64,000 nt of DNA from Thermocatellispora tengchongensis (GCF_014202315.1 NZ_JACHGN010000001.1:457757-521756); one strand, 5' to 3'; positions 24,837 through 33,732 are shown, counted from the stretch's first letter. The notes: generated by a model from the letters alone, not told the origin. Numbers and translations: made by a program.

Positions 24837-25325
24837 GTGCAGTCAGGTGCATGGCGATTACTCGCCGCTGTTCTCGCTTTACTGCCGACCATGTACTCCC
24901 CGTGCGGCTGGGACGCCTCGCCCGGTTACTGCACCATCGAACATCCGAAATCCGGGGTGGGGTTCACCGCCCTCGCGCATCTCGTTCTCGGCAACGAATC
25001 ACCGACACTCTGGCCGTCCGTCTTCGAGAGCGCACTGCTCGTGCTCGCCATCCCGTTGCTGCTCGTAGCCGCTGCGATCAAGCTGCGCAGTCGTCATGCC
25101 GGCCTCGTCGCGGTCGGGGTGTTGAGCGCGTTCGGGCTGGTGAATGTCCTGGCGAACGCTCTCAGCAAGATGATCGGTGGATCGGACTACGTTCGCTACG
25201 TCCTGGGGCTTGAAACGCATGCCGTAGCAGCACCGTCCATATGGATTGGTTTGTCGATGCTCGGTGCGGCGTACGCACTCCGGCGGGCCGCCCGGCAACC
25301 TCAGGCGCAGGAGGCGCGGGCCTGA
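24837..25325 (+). CDS. Small integral membrane protein
   Basis: 162 residues from the GTG at 24837, which has AGGAG 7 bp upstream (24826-24830). Three to four hydrophobic segments (WRLLAAVLALLPTM, VFESALLVLAIPLLLVAAA, LVAVGVLSAFGLVNVLA and SIWIGLSMLGAAYAL) and a cysteine pair in an exported loop (SPCGW and GYCTI). No family recognised. It stands alone between the tRNA terminator and a convergent NmrA-type gene. Confidence 0.75.
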   Translation: MQSGAWRLLAAVLALLPTMYSPCGWDASPGYCTIEHPKSGVGFTALAHLVLGNESPTLWPSVFESALLVLAIPLLLVAAAIKLRSRHAGLVAVGVLSAFGLVNVLANALSKMIGGSDYVRYVLGLETHAVAAPSIWIGLSMLGAAYALRRAARQPQAQEARA

Positions 25326-25365
25326 CCTGCGCCGGAGCGGCCCCGGGCGGCGAGGTGGGGGCGGG

Positions 25366-26211
25366 TTACCGGAATGCCGCGGTGTTGCGGTGGGCCCAGG
25401 CGGCGTAGGTGTGGGGCGGGCGGCCGAGGACGAGTTCGACGTCGGGGCTGATGCGCTGTTCGGCGGGGGTGGGGGTGCCGAGGATGGCGAGGGTGGTCTC
25501 GGCCACGGGTTCGGGCATGAAGTGCAGCATCTGCGCGCGGGCCTGGTCGCGGGTCTGCTCGACGAACCGGACGGGTTCGCCGAGGGCGTCGCCGATCGCT
25601 TCGGCCTGTTGCCTGGGCGTGATGAGGGCGGGGCCGGTCAGTTCGTAGATCTGCCCGGCGTGGCCGTCCTGGAGGAGGGCCGCCGCGGCGACTTCGGCGA
25701 TGTCGAGCGGGTCGATGGTCGGCAGGCCGACGTCGCCGAACGGTGCGGCGACGGTTCGCGTCGTACGGATGGATTCGGCCCAGGCGTAGGTGTTGGAGTT
25801 GAAGCCGCCGGGCCGCAGGATCGTCCACGCCATGCCCGATTGCCGCACGGCATCCTCGATGGAGCGCATGAGGGTCCCGTGGGAGGCCGACTGCGGACGG
25901 GTCGCCACCCCCTGGGAGGACAGCAACACCACCCGCTCCACGCCGCCGGCCTTGGCGACGTCGAGGATGTCGTGCGGGCTGAGCGAGTGCGCGCCGGCCC
26001 CGCCGCTCTGGAGGAACAGCGCGTCGGCGCCCTCGACGACGGGGCGCAGGCTCTCGGGCTCGGCCAGGTCCGCCCGTCTGTGCCCGACGCCCGCCGGGAC
26101 GTCCGCCGGCGAGATGCCCCGGGAGGTCGCCGTCACGTGCTCGCCGGTCGCGGCGAGTGCCTGCACCAGCGAACGGCCGACGTTGCCGGTGGCTCCGGTC
26201 ACCACGATCAT
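25366..26211 (-). CDS. NmrA-like NAD(P)-binding protein
   Basis: 281 residues. A Rossmann start VVTGATGNVGRSLV, then VERVVLLSSQGVA and WTILRPGGFNSN, as in NmrA/YtfG-type atypical short-chain dehydrogenases (quinone oxidoreductase or sensor-type). Divergent from a TetR gene 82 bp away that shares its promoter region and is likely its repressor. Confidence 0.9.
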   Translation of the reverse strand: MIVVTGATGNVGRSLVQALAATGEHVTATSRGISPADVPAGVGHRRADLAEPESLRPVVEGADALFLQSGGAGAHSLSPHDILDVAKAGGVERVVLLSSQGVATRPQSASHGTLMRSIEDAVRQSGMAWTILRPGGFNSNTYAWAESIRTTRTVAAPFGDVGLPTIDPLDIAEVAAAALLQDGHAGQIYELTGPALITPRQQAEAIGDALGEPVRFVEQTRDQARAQMLHFMPEPVAETTLAILGTPTPAEQRISPDVELVLGRPPHTYAAWAHRNTAAFR

Positions 26212-26223
26212 GTCATCCTCCGA

Positions 26224-26293
26224 ATTAGTTAGTTAGCTGACTGAGATGGAGAACATAGCACGGCCCGACGGTCGCTTGTCTATAGTCAGTCAG
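26224..26293. promoter_or_regulatory. TetR operator and leaderless promoter region
   Basis: CTGACTGA (26236-26243) and TCAGTCAG (26286-26293) are inverted copies; near the first lies AGTTAGTTAG. TATAGT at 26281-26286 ends only 7 bp before the GTG of the TetR gene, the usual layout for a leaderless transcript. The repressor likely covers both promoters. Confidence 0.5.
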
Positions 26294-26896
26294 GTGACCA
26301 ACTCAACCAGGGCGTCCGCGCGAGGGGCCGGCAAGCGGCGGCGACTGACGGCCGCGGCCGCCCGGGTCCTGCACGAGCAGGGTGTGGAGCGCACCACCAT
26401 CGCCGACATCGCCGCCGCCGCCGAGGTTCCCGTCGGGAACGTGTACTACTACTTCAAGACCAAGGACGAGCTGATCCAGGCCGCCCTCACCGAGCACGCC
26501 GGGCACCTCGCCGAACTCACCGGCGAGCTCGACAAGCTGCCCGATCCGCTCCAGCGCCTCAAAGCCCTGGTCGACGCGTGGGTCGGGCAGCGCGACATCG
26601 CTGCCCGCTACGGCTGCCCGACCGGCACCCTGGCGGTCGAACTCGACAAACGTGCCGAAGGAGGACTCGACCTGGAAGCGGGCAAGGTCATCCGGCTGCT
26701 ACTGGACTGGACGGAGCGGCAATTCCGTGAACTGGGCCTGCCCGACTGCGGCGATCTCGCGCTCACGTTCGTCGGCGCCTACCAGGGCATGTCCCTCCTG
26801 GCCAACGCCCTGCGCGATCCGGAGATCATGACCCGCCAAGGAGCCCGCCTGACCCGCTGGCTCGACTCCCTCGCCGACCGCGACGTCCCGCTATAG
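26294..26896 (+). CDS. TetR-family regulator
   Basis: 200 residues from the GTG at 26294. HTH with LHEQGVERTTIADIAAAAEV, then PVGNVYYYFKTKDELIQAAL, and a C-terminal ligand domain of TetR_C type (YGCPTGTLAVELDKRAEGG). It probably represses the divergent NmrA-like gene and itself. Confidence 0.92.
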   Translation: MTNSTRASARGAGKRRRLTAAAARVLHEQGVERTTIADIAAAAEVPVGNVYYYFKTKDELIQAALTEHAGHLAELTGELDKLPDPLQRLKALVDAWVGQRDIAARYGCPTGTLAVELDKRAEGGLDLEAGKVIRLLLDWTERQFRELGLPDCGDLALTFVGAYQGMSLLANALRDPEIMTRQGARLTRWLDSLADRDVPL

Positions 26897-26910
26897 CTTT
26901 CGGTCCCAGG

Positions 26911-27624
26911 TCATGACAGGGCCGCCTCAAGGTCGGGCACGCCGGACAGTGGTTCGGCCAGGCGCTCTCGTTCCGAGGCGCTCAGGGGGATCTCGCGGAC
27001 GCGGGTGAGCAGTTCGCGCGCCCGTTCTGGGTCGGAGAGGGTCAGGGCTATCTCGGCGCGGTAGAGGAGCGCTTCGACGAGGTCCACGTTCGGGGCGTCC
27101 TTGGCCCGTGCCAGCGCGCCGTCGAGGATCTTGGCGGCCTGCCGGTGATCGCCGTGGGAGTCGCCCATGACGACCGCGTTCTGCAGTGCGGTGGCGAGCT
27201 TGCTCGTCGCCGGTTCCCGCCCGCCGGCGTCCTCGTCGGAAGGGAAGATCCGGATCCAGTTGCCGCCCGGGTCGACGATCGTGAAGCCGGTGAGGTTGTC
27301 GACGTTCTTCCGCTTCCGGGGCCTGGTCATCCGCGGGATGCCGGAGACCAGGAGCTTGCCGTACGCCGCTCGCATGCCCGCCGCGAAGGCGCGGAAGAGC
27401 TCTCCGGTGTCGGGGACGAGGACGATGCAGGTGCCGTAGGACTCCTCCGGGTTGAAGTCCGGCATGCCGAAGAAGTGCAGGTGGATGTCTTCCCGCTGGA
27501 GGGCGAGGTACGGGTTCGGGCGGGATTGGCGATAGGTCCTGGTGAAGCCGAGTGCGGTGTAGAACTCCTCGACGTCGTCGATGGACTGGCAGGGCAGCGC
27601 CGGCACGGTCTTCTCGTTGGCCAT
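26911..27624 (-). CDS. VOC-family (bleomycin-resistance-like) protein with helical tail
   Basis: 237 residues. Residues 1-130 are a VOC domain (ALPCQSIDDVEEFYTALGF, then REDIHLHFFG and GFTIVDPGGNWIRIFP). Residues ~140-237 form a helical, TPR-like extension (ILDGALARAKDAPNVDLVEA). The extension is known from similar annotated bleomycin-resistance proteins. An operator-like palindrome overlaps its promoter, and the PadR gene lies just upstream on the same strand. Confidence 0.88.
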   Translation of the reverse strand: MANEKTVPALPCQSIDDVEEFYTALGFTRTYRQSRPNPYLALQREDIHLHFFGMPDFNPEESYGTCIVLVPDTGELFRAFAAGMRAAYGKLLVSGIPRMTRPRKRKNVDNLTGFTIVDPGGNWIRIFPSDEDAGGREPATSKLATALQNAVVMGDSHGDHRQAAKILDGALARAKDAPNVDLVEALLYRAEIALTLSDPERARELLTRVREIPLSASERERLAEPLSGVPDLEAALS

Positions 27625-27642
27625 CTCGCTCCTCGGGAGCAG

Positions 27643-27658
27643 TAGTCAAATTTTACTA
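27643..27658 (-). promoter_or_regulatory. Palindromic operator ahead of VOC gene
   Basis: TAGTCAAATTTTACTA is an inverted repeat with one mismatched pair, strongly AT-rich in GC-rich DNA, centred about 26 bp before the VOC start codon. A good binding site for the PadR regulator encoded next to it. Confidence 0.55.
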
Positions 27659-27694
27659 GCTCGCGCTTCGAGTGTACTCACGGATGGCTCGTGG

Positions 27695-28282
27695 TCAGCG
27701 GTTGGTGCTGCCGGACGGTGCCGGTTCGGCGTCCTCGCGGTGCGTGCCCCGTTCCAGGCGCTGGATCAGGCCGCGGGTCCATTCGGCGCCGCTTGCCGAG
27801 AAATGCGTCCACAGGCGCATGATCTCGGTGATCGGCTCCCAGTCTCCGGGATCGGCGTCGTCGGGCGTCCAGTGCCGAGCGACTTCGGCCCGCCAGCCGT
27901 CGAGCGCCGTCACCCGCTCCTTGAGCAGCGCGATGGCCTCTTCGCGGGGCAGGCTGTCGAGAAAGCCGACCGCGGCCGTCAGCTCGTCGATCTTCTGGTC
28001 GTGCCTGGACAGGGCCGTACGCAGCAGGCGCAGGAACTCCGCGTCGCCTTCGCCGGTGAGCTCGTACTCCACGCGTGGCGGGCCCGCCGGGCTCGGCTCA
28101 ATGTCGTGGGCGCGCAGCAGCCCCTGCTTGGCCATCTGCCTGAGGGCGTGGTAGATCGAGCCCGGCTTGGCCGTGGACCACTCGTGCGCTCCCCACGCCT
28201 CCAGGTCGCTGCGTACCTGGTAACCGTGCGCCCGGCCACGTTGCCGGATGGCCCCGAGCACCAGCAGCCGGATGGCCGACAC
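27695..28282 (-). CDS. PadR-family regulator
   Basis: 195 residues. PadR winged helix (VLGAIRQRGRAHGYQVRSDL, then AKPGSIYHALRQMAKQGLL) and a C-terminal Vir-type helical domain with SLPREEAIALLKERV. It lies 70 bp upstream of the VOC gene on the same strand and likely represses it. Confidence 0.9.
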   Translation of the reverse strand: MSAIRLLVLGAIRQRGRAHGYQVRSDLEAWGAHEWSTAKPGSIYHALRQMAKQGLLRAHDIEPSPAGPPRVEYELTGEGDAEFLRLLRTALSRHDQKIDELTAAVGFLDSLPREEAIALLKERVTALDGWRAEVARHWTPDDADPGDWEPITEIMRLWTHFSASGAEWTRGLIQRLERGTHREDAEPAPSGSTNR

Positions 28283-28409
28283 CTGCGCCCCACCTCCACG
28301 TATCGACGGTTCGTCACCAACGGTACGCCGGATGCCCCCGGGCCCCGCACCGCATCGCCCCGGTCCGCTCGCCGAGGGGTTCGGGCGGAGCGATGCGCGC
28401 GGAAAGGTC

Positions 28410-28784
28410 TCAGCAGGCCCCGATGCAGTCCTTCTCGCCGAGGTTCTTGCCGTCGAAGGTGAGCGTCAACTTGCCCTTGACGACGCCTTTCTCGGGATCG
28501 GCGGACGTGACGGTCCCCGTGATCGTCGCCTTCTTGCCGTCCTGGGTCTGGCCGGAGCATTCGATCGGCGTACCGCCGTCGCTCGACGCCGATTCGGACG
28601 TGCAGTCGAGTTCGCCCGCGAGTTTGGCTCCGGACGCCTCTTCGAGGGCCACCTGACCCAGTACGCTCAACGTCCCTTCCGCGGTGCCCTGCTGTACGCC
28701 TTCCTGGACTCCCTGCTGGATACCGGAGCAGCCCGCCGTCATCGTGACGGCAAGCAGGCAGAGGCCGGCGAAGGTGAGTCTCAT
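28410..28784 (-). CDS. Small lipoprotein, DUF4333-like
   Basis: 124 residues. Lipoprotein signal with lipobox MTAGC near residue 19. The mature part has four cysteines (DCTSE, ECSGQ, DCIGAC) and the strand pattern KKATITGTVTSADPEKGVV, recalling small actinobacterial DUF4333-type domains. Anchored on the outer face of the membrane; role unknown. Confidence 0.8.
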   Translation of the reverse strand: MRLTFAGLCLLAVTMTAGCSGIQQGVQEGVQQGTAEGTLSVLGQVALEEASGAKLAGELDCTSESASSDGGTPIECSGQTQDGKKATITGTVTSADPEKGVVKGKLTLTFDGKNLGEKDCIGAC

Positions 28785-29128
28785 GTTCGCCCTTCTGTGA
28801 GTGATCGTCCGATGAGGGTGATCATCATAGCGACTCATAACCGGAAAAAATCCGGATTTGTGGCACTGGTGGGGCAGCCGCCCCTTCCGCCCGTCATCAT
28901 GGCGCCGAGCGTACGGAAGCGGTCCGCGCGACCGCCTTTCCCGTGATTTCACCATCGCTTTCCCTTGGCGGTGAACTGCGGGACCGCGCGCCTGCACCGG
29001 TCGATTCCGCGTTTCTGTAAGGATCGCCACTGTCACGCCCGTATCGCCCGGACAAACGGGTCCGACCCGGGTTGCGGCAAGGATTCAGGCGCGGCCGTCG
29101 GCCGCGTTCCGGAAGGAGCGATAGCCAC

Positions 29129-29782
29129 ATGTTCACAGCCGGCACAAAAAGGTGCGCAACCTCCTGGCGCGTGCGGGGAACGAGTGCGCTCACGGGCCTG
29201 GCCGTGGCGGGGCTTTCCGCGGTTCTCGTACTGGCGCCGGCCCCACCCGTGCTCGCCTCGGCGGGCGGCACCCAGGCTGTGGCCACTCCGGACGACGACA
29301 ACAACAACAAAAAGCGGAAGCGGTGCCGGCCGGACTTCTTCGTCAAGCTCGACGACCTGTCGCCGATGAATTTCTTCATCCCGCGGACCCGGTTCATCGA
29401 CGGCCCCGGTGGCACGATCACCGCGACCGTGGAACGGGAGACCCGCGTTTACGCGGAAATCGAGATCGAACGCGAGCAGCAGCCCGAGCTGACCCGCAGG
29501 GACATCATCCGCAGGTTCCGCCTGATGATCAACCCGCTGCTCGCTGAGGAGCACGTGGTCAGGGCCGGCCACCAGTACACACACGAGATCAGCAAGGGCA
29601 AGTACGGCAACCTGTGGTACCGCGTCTTCGGTTACCGGGTCGGATTCACGGCCTGGCGGCAGCTCGGCACCTGCCGCCTCCACAGGGTGACCAGCGGGGT
29701 CGCCAGTGTTCCGGCCCGGGTGGAGGGCTGGAAGTACTGGGAGACCGACCACCCGGTGTTCCGCGGACGCAGACTCCACTGA
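29129..29782 (+). CDS. Exported protein, unknown family
   Basis: 217 residues from the ATG at 29129, with GGAAGGAG 10 bp ahead. Signal peptide (basic start, then ALTGLAVAGLSAVLVLAPAP) with likely cleavage near VLASA-GG. The mature protein starts with an Asp/Asn-rich stretch and continues as a beta-rich domain (DGPGGTITATVERETRVYAE). A start 57 bp upstream is possible but has no ribosome site. No motif for a function. Confidence 0.8.
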   Translation: MFTAGTKRCATSWRVRGTSALTGLAVAGLSAVLVLAPAPPVLASAGGTQAVATPDDDNNNKKRKRCRPDFFVKLDDLSPMNFFIPRTRFIDGPGGTITATVERETRVYAEIEIEREQQPELTRRDIIRRFRLMINPLLAEEHVVRAGHQYTHEISKGKYGNLWYRVFGYRVGFTAWRQLGTCRLHRVTSGVASVPARVEGWKYWETDHPVFRGRRLH

Positions 29783-29927
29783 CCCTCGGACAGACCTTCG
29801 GCGGAGGTCACCGGCGAACGGGCGGCTCACCGCCCGCGGCCGTACGGGCCGCGTCGCCGGCGCTCGGCAGGGCGCCGGACGCGGTGGTGCTCAGGTCGCG
29901 GCGGGGTGCGGCCGCCCGTTCGCCCTT

Positions 29928-30215
29928 TCATTCCACCGTTCGCAGTATCTGCTCGATCGACGCCGTTCGCGCCCGCAACTCGGCCAGATCGGCCGCCATG
30001 CGCTCCTGGGTCTCGTTGCTGTTCTCCGCGAGCTGCTCGAATCGGCGTACGAGCTGCCGCAGCTCCTCGGTCTGAGCGGCGCCGAGCTTCAACTTGCGCG
30101 CTTCGAGCAGCGTCACGATGATCAGAGCGATCAGAAAAGTGCCCACGACCAGTACGGCGATGAGCAGGGCCGTCTGCGGCCAGGAGGTGGGCCCGGCCGG
30201 GGTGAGCAGGTTCAT
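29928..30215 (-). CDS. Single-helix membrane protein with coiled coil
   Basis: 95 residues: membrane helix TALLIAVLVVGTFLIALIIV near residues 15-35, then a heptad-type coiled coil (ELRQLVRRFEQLAENSNETQ to the end). The start overlaps the stop of the ArsR-like gene by one base (TGATG). It probably senses or tethers something for the regulator next to it; this is inferred from the coupling only. Confidence 0.8.
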   Translation of the reverse strand: MNLLTPAGPTSWPQTALLIAVLVVGTFLIALIIVTLLEARKLKLGAAQTEELRQLVRRFEQLAENSNETQERMAADLAELRARTASIEQILRTVE

Positions 30216-30565
30216 CAGGAGTGCTCCTTGGGTCCGGGACCCTGATCCGGGTCCGGCCGGGTGAGGGTCTTGGCCGCCTCGGCGAGCACCGATGCGTTCA
30301 CACGCAGGTCGAAGCCGGTGACCTCGTAGTACTTCATGGCCTTGCCATCAGGGGAGAGCTCAAGGCTGCCGACGATCAACCCCGCCGCTTCGAGACGGCG
30401 CAGGTGCATGTGCAGAAGCGGACGGCTGACCCCGATCTCGCGCGCCAGGTGACTGACGTAGTCGCGCCCACCGGCGAGCGCGGCGATGATCCGCAACCGC
30501 AACGGGTTGGCCAGGGCCGCCAGCATCTCGACCAGGTCATCACCGGTCGGCCCGTCGTCCGTCAC
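30215..30565 (-). CDS. ArsR-type winged-helix regulator
   Basis: 116 residues. MLAALANPLRLRIIAALAGG, then VSHLAREIGVSRPLLHMHLR and AAGLIVGSLELSPDG form an ArsR/HTH_20-type winged helix without the metal-site cysteines. GTG start at 30565. Coupled with a small membrane protein, an arrangement common in actinomycetes. A perfect palindrome TACATATGTA lies just upstream and is probably its own operator. Confidence 0.88.
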   Translation of the reverse strand: MTDDGPTGDDLVEMLAALANPLRLRIIAALAGGRDYVSHLAREIGVSRPLLHMHLRRLEAAGLIVGSLELSPDGKAMKYYEVTGFDLRVNASVLAEAAKTLTRPDPDQGPGPKEHS

Positions 30566-30573
30566 GCTTCCCC

Positions 30574-30583
30574 TACATATGTA
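30574..30583. promoter_or_regulatory. Palindrome TACATATGTA upstream of ArsR-like gene
   Basis: Perfect 10-bp dyad 9 bp ahead of the GTG, within an AT-rich patch (TTACATATGTA on the minus strand). The likely site of autoregulation. Confidence 0.5.
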
Positions 30584-30790
30584 AGCTTCTTGTTACACGA
30601 GGAACCGTAGCATCGCGCCGCGGACATTGACAACGGCGGGAAGGGCGGGGGATCGCGCCGCTCGGAGTCTCGGGAGAAGGGCGCGGTGCCTGGGACGGCC
30701 GGGGAATCGGCATGTGGGGAAGCACCACCGCTCTCGGGGCGGTGAATGCGTCAGAAATGGGGGGTGGGGGGTTGGGTGGATTATTCGGGG

Positions 30791-31396
30791 CTATGAGGTC
30801 GTGTTGGTGGGCGGGCAGAACACTCTTGGGTTCCACGGCTCGAAGAGGCCGCGCGGGTTGTTCAGGAACAGCCAGAGGTGCATCTCGTAGTGGATCGGCA
30901 TGCCGTTCTCGCGAGGCTCGATCGGGCCCTGGAATTCGCGCCCGAACAGCTTCGGCCGGTCGTCCGCGGTGGCGATGCGCTGGTCGCGGTCTCTCTTGAT
31001 GTATTCGACCGCGCCGAGCCTGCGCCCGCCGTTGTACGGGACGTAAACCAGGGCCTCAGGCCGGTACGGGTCCAGCTCCGGGTCCTCGACGAGCCGCTCG
31101 TTGACGTAGTGGTAGCCCATCCCTCCGATGCGCTCGCCGTTCTCGCCGGTGTACGGATACTGGGCGCACACGTCGGTCCGCCGGTAGCCGAATCGCTCCG
31201 CGACCCTGGGGTCGTCGAACTTGGACAGCGCCTTGCGCAGCTTGTACAGCCACTCCGGGGGCTTGGGGGTTCGGGTCTCCTGGATGACCGGCTGGGACTG
31301 CGGCTTTCGGTCCTGGGGTGCGGCGGACGGCGCGGCGGTGAAGGCGGCCGTTCCCGCGCATGCGGAGGCGAGCAGCAGAGCTGCGATTCTTCTCAT
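30791..31396 (-). CDS. Exported protein, unknown family
   Basis: 201 residues from the ATG at 31396. Signal peptide RRIAALLLASACAGTAAFTA. The mature part contains GYHYVNERLVEDPELDPYRP, then EALVYVPYNGGRRLGAVEYI and HYEMHLWLFLNNPRGLFEPW, a pattern I have seen in secreted actinomycete proteins of unknown function. Two cysteines (VCAQY and VFCPP) near the ends may pair. Confidence 0.8.
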   Translation of the reverse strand: MRRIAALLLASACAGTAAFTAAPSAAPQDRKPQSQPVIQETRTPKPPEWLYKLRKALSKFDDPRVAERFGYRRTDVCAQYPYTGENGERIGGMGYHYVNERLVEDPELDPYRPEALVYVPYNGGRRLGAVEYIKRDRDQRIATADDRPKLFGREFQGPIEPRENGMPIHYEMHLWLFLNNPRGLFEPWNPRVFCPPTNTTS

Positions 31397-31500
31397 GCCT
31401 GAGTTTTTCAGCCGACTTCGATCGGCACAAACGTCAGGACGGACCAAGATTTCGCCGCCGATACGGAAGGGCGGGGTTATTCGGAAAGCATTTCGCGCTA

Positions 31501-31590
31501 TGCCGATTAATGCGGCTTGATGCAGGCTAATACAGCCTAATGCGGGCTAATGTAGGCTAGTGCGGGTTGATGCAGCCTATTGCTGGTGTT
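31501..31590. repeat. 10-bp periodic array, nine units
   Basis: Exact 10-bp spacing of degenerate units beginning TGC or TG/TA: TGCCGATTAA, TGCGGCTTGA, TGCAGGCTAA, TACAGCCTAA, TGCGGGCTAA, TGTAGGCTAG, TGCGGGTTGA, TGCAGCCTAT and TGCTGGTGTT. The period is close to one helical turn. It lies between two minus genes and runs into the stop codon of the phosphatase gene (31577). Confidence 0.85.
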
Positions 31591-32047
31591 GCAGAAGCTG
31601 GTGGAGGAATCGGTGCTGTGCCCGGGTTTCCACTGCTTTCGCATCGTACGCCGTGCGCACCCACGTGACCGCGTCCGCCGGCGCCGTCCCCTGAAGCACG
31701 GCGAGGGCCGCCAGTGCCGTCCCCGTACGCCCGCGCCCGCCACCGCACGCGATCTCCACTCGCTCGCCGCGCTCGATGCGAGCCAGGGTGTCACGGAGCC
31801 CGGCCGCCGCCTCTTCCGGGCGCCGGGGTGGGGAGAAGTCGGGCCAGTCGATACGCAGATGTGGCCAGCCCGGTGTCCATGGCCGCAGACCGACCAGTAG
31901 CCGGGCGTACAGGTTGGGGCGGTCGAGAGGGTGGCCCAGCAGATACACCCCGAACTCCGGCGGCGGCTCCGGCAACACCCCGGCCCGCAGCCCCCGGGCC
32001 AGCACTTCACCACCGGCGGGCAGCGTCACGGTTTTCGGGCCATTCAT
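31577..32047 (-). CDS. Protein-tyrosine/dual-specificity phosphatase-like protein
   Basis: 156 residues from the ATG at 32045-32047. The P-loop ACGGGRGRTGTALAAL fits CX5R of cysteine phosphatases, with the general-acid Asp likely in HLRIDWPDFSPP. The usual His before the Cys is Ala here. Small size matches the bacterial DSP-like group. The 10-bp array overlaps its last codons. Confidence 0.85.
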   Translation of the reverse strand: MNGPKTVTLPAGGEVLARGLRAGVLPEPPPEFGVYLLGHPLDRPNLYARLLVGLRPWTPGWPHLRIDWPDFSPPRRPEEAAAGLRDTLARIERGERVEIACGGGRGRTGTALAALAVLQGTAPADAVTWVRTAYDAKAVETRAQHRFLHQLLQHQQ

Positions 32048-32204
32048 TGGGCCGATGTTACCGGCGCCCGGATGCCCAGAGCGGACCTTTGGGAGGGCTC
32101 GGGCGGGCCCGCTGGTTGTGCGGCGGGCCCGTGGTTTGGGTGGCGGGCCAATAGGCGGGCCGCCGCGGTCCTGGGTGGGGGAGCACGACCTCTGAACCGC
32201 CTCC

Positions 32205-32905
32205 GCCGGGCACCACCGCCGTGCCGTCGGCTGACCCCCGGGTACCGCCGTTCTGCCGCGCTCCTGTACCGCCGCGCCTACGCATTCCCACACCCCCACC
32301 TCTGCACCGCCGTGCCGTCGCCCCTACGCATTCCTGCTCCGCCGTGCTGTCGGTTGACCCTCGGGTGCCGCCGTCCTGCCGCGCTCCTGTACCGCCGCAC
32401 CTGGCATTCCTGTACGGCCGCACCCCTGCACCCCGTGCCGTCGGCTGACCCCCGGGTGCCGCCGTCCTGCCGCACTCCTGTACCGCCGCTCCTACGCACT
32501 CCCGCACCCCCTCACCTCTGCGCCGCCGCCCCTACGCATTCCTGCACCGCCGCGCTTTCGGCTAACGCCGGGTGCCGCCGTACGCCTGTACCGCCGCACC
32601 CACGCCCCCACGCACCCACGCACCTCTGCACCGCCGTGCCGCCGCCCCCACGCATTCCTGCACCGCCGCGCTTCGGCTAACCCCGGGTGCCGCCGCACGC
32701 CTGTACCGCCGCACCCACGCCCCCACGCACCCACGCACCTCTGCACCGCCGTGCCGCCGCCCCCACGCATTCCTGCACCGCCGCGCTTCGGCTAACCCCG
32801 GGTGCCGCCGCACGCCTGTATCGCCGCACCCGCGCACCCACGCACCCCTGCGCCGCCGTGCCGCCGCATCTCTGCACGGCAGCGCCGCCGTACCCCTGCA
32901 CCCCG
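32205..32905. repeat. Minisatellite, ~115-bp units plus degenerate copies
   Basis: The word ACGCCTGTA recurs at 32582, 32697 and 32812, giving an exact 115-bp period with nearly identical units. Older copies with variable spacing reach back to ~32205, each holding GGCTGACCCCCGGGTGCCGC-like and ACGCATTCCTGC-like words; GGCTAACC/GGCTGACC words occur at about 32227, 32352, 32445, 32560, 32674 and 32789. All frames are open through the array. I see no gene from 32048 to 33114; 32906-33114 is ordinary G/C-rich spacer. Confidence 0.88.
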
Positions 32906-33114
32906 TGTCGAGCGCTGGGGGTGTCGGCTGGGGTGGTGTGGCTCACCGGGGGCTTGTGCTCCCCGCGCGGGTTTGCCTCCGCGCGCGGTCTTGTTCCCCG
33001 TGCGCGGCCTTGCCCCGCCCGGCTTGCCCGGGTTGCCCCCGCGCGGGTGCCCACCCTGCCCGTGCGGGGGAGTACGGGTTCTCCCCGGTGAACCTGCTGA
33101 CCTCCGTGGCTTGG

Positions 33115-33732
33115 CTAGGGCGTGCGTGTGGCGGCTCCGGTGCGGGACTGGGGGGTGAGGGCTCCGGTCAGGAAGATCGCGGTGATCGCGGCGCTGGCCT
33201 GTTCGACGCCGAGTTCCCTGCCCGCCGACAGGGACGCGACGCCCTCGACCAGGCCGACGTACACCTTGAACAGTGCCTGTGTGGGGAGGTCGCGGCGGAA
33301 GGCGCCCTCGCTCGCGCCGCGTTCGAACTGCCGGCGCAGTGGCTCGATGAGCCGCCGCTCGGCCGCCGACGCGCCTGCGGGTGGGGGGTCTTCCAACGCC
33401 TTCTGGAACAGGGCGAGGCCCTGGTACTTGCTGATCGTGGCGACCACGGCCCGGGTCATGCGCGCGATGGCCACCTCGACCGGTACCTCGTCCAATTTGG
33501 CGTCCGCGATCCGGCCGGCGAGGTCGGTGAGCGCGGTCTCGGTCAAGGCCCGGACCAGGACGTCCCGGTTGGGGAAGTAGCGGTACAGGGTCGCTCTGGC
33601 GACGCCGGCCGCCGCGGCGATGTCGGCCATGCTCGCGGCCTCGCCCCGCTCGGCGAGGACGCCCGCGGAGATCTCCAGGATCCCGGCCGCCACGTGATCG
33701 CGTAGCGCCGGCCGTCTGCTGATCGCGGCCAA
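33115..33732 (-). CDS. TetR-family regulator
   Basis: 205 residues. HTH LAERGEAASMADIAAAAGVA followed by RATLYRYFPNRDVLVRAL, then a C-terminal effector domain (RLIEPLRRQFERGASEGAFR) as in AcrR-type repressors. The ~380-bp spacer upstream (33733-34111) is AT-rich near 33940-34000 (TAGTCTTACTCTAAG) and may hold its operator, but no divergent target gene follows. Confidence 0.9.
   Translation of the reverse strand: MAAISRRPALRDHVAAGILEISAGVLAERGEAASMADIAAAAGVARATLYRYFPNRDVLVRALTETALTDLAGRIADAKLDEVPVEVAIARMTRAVVATISKYQGLALFQKALEDPPPAGASAAERRLIEPLRRQFERGASEGAFRRDLPTQALFKVYVGLVEGVASLSAGRELGVEQASAAITAIFLTGALTPQSRTGAATRTP

Noticed and set aside
31501-31590. Clustered regulatory iterons of a plasmid origin
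   Set aside because: No replication gene nearby and the units are too degenerate; kept only as a periodic repeat.
32205-32905. Repeat proteins in the minisatellite
   Set aside because: All six frames are open through the array and the period (115 bp) is not a multiple of three, so no frame could be kept by selection.
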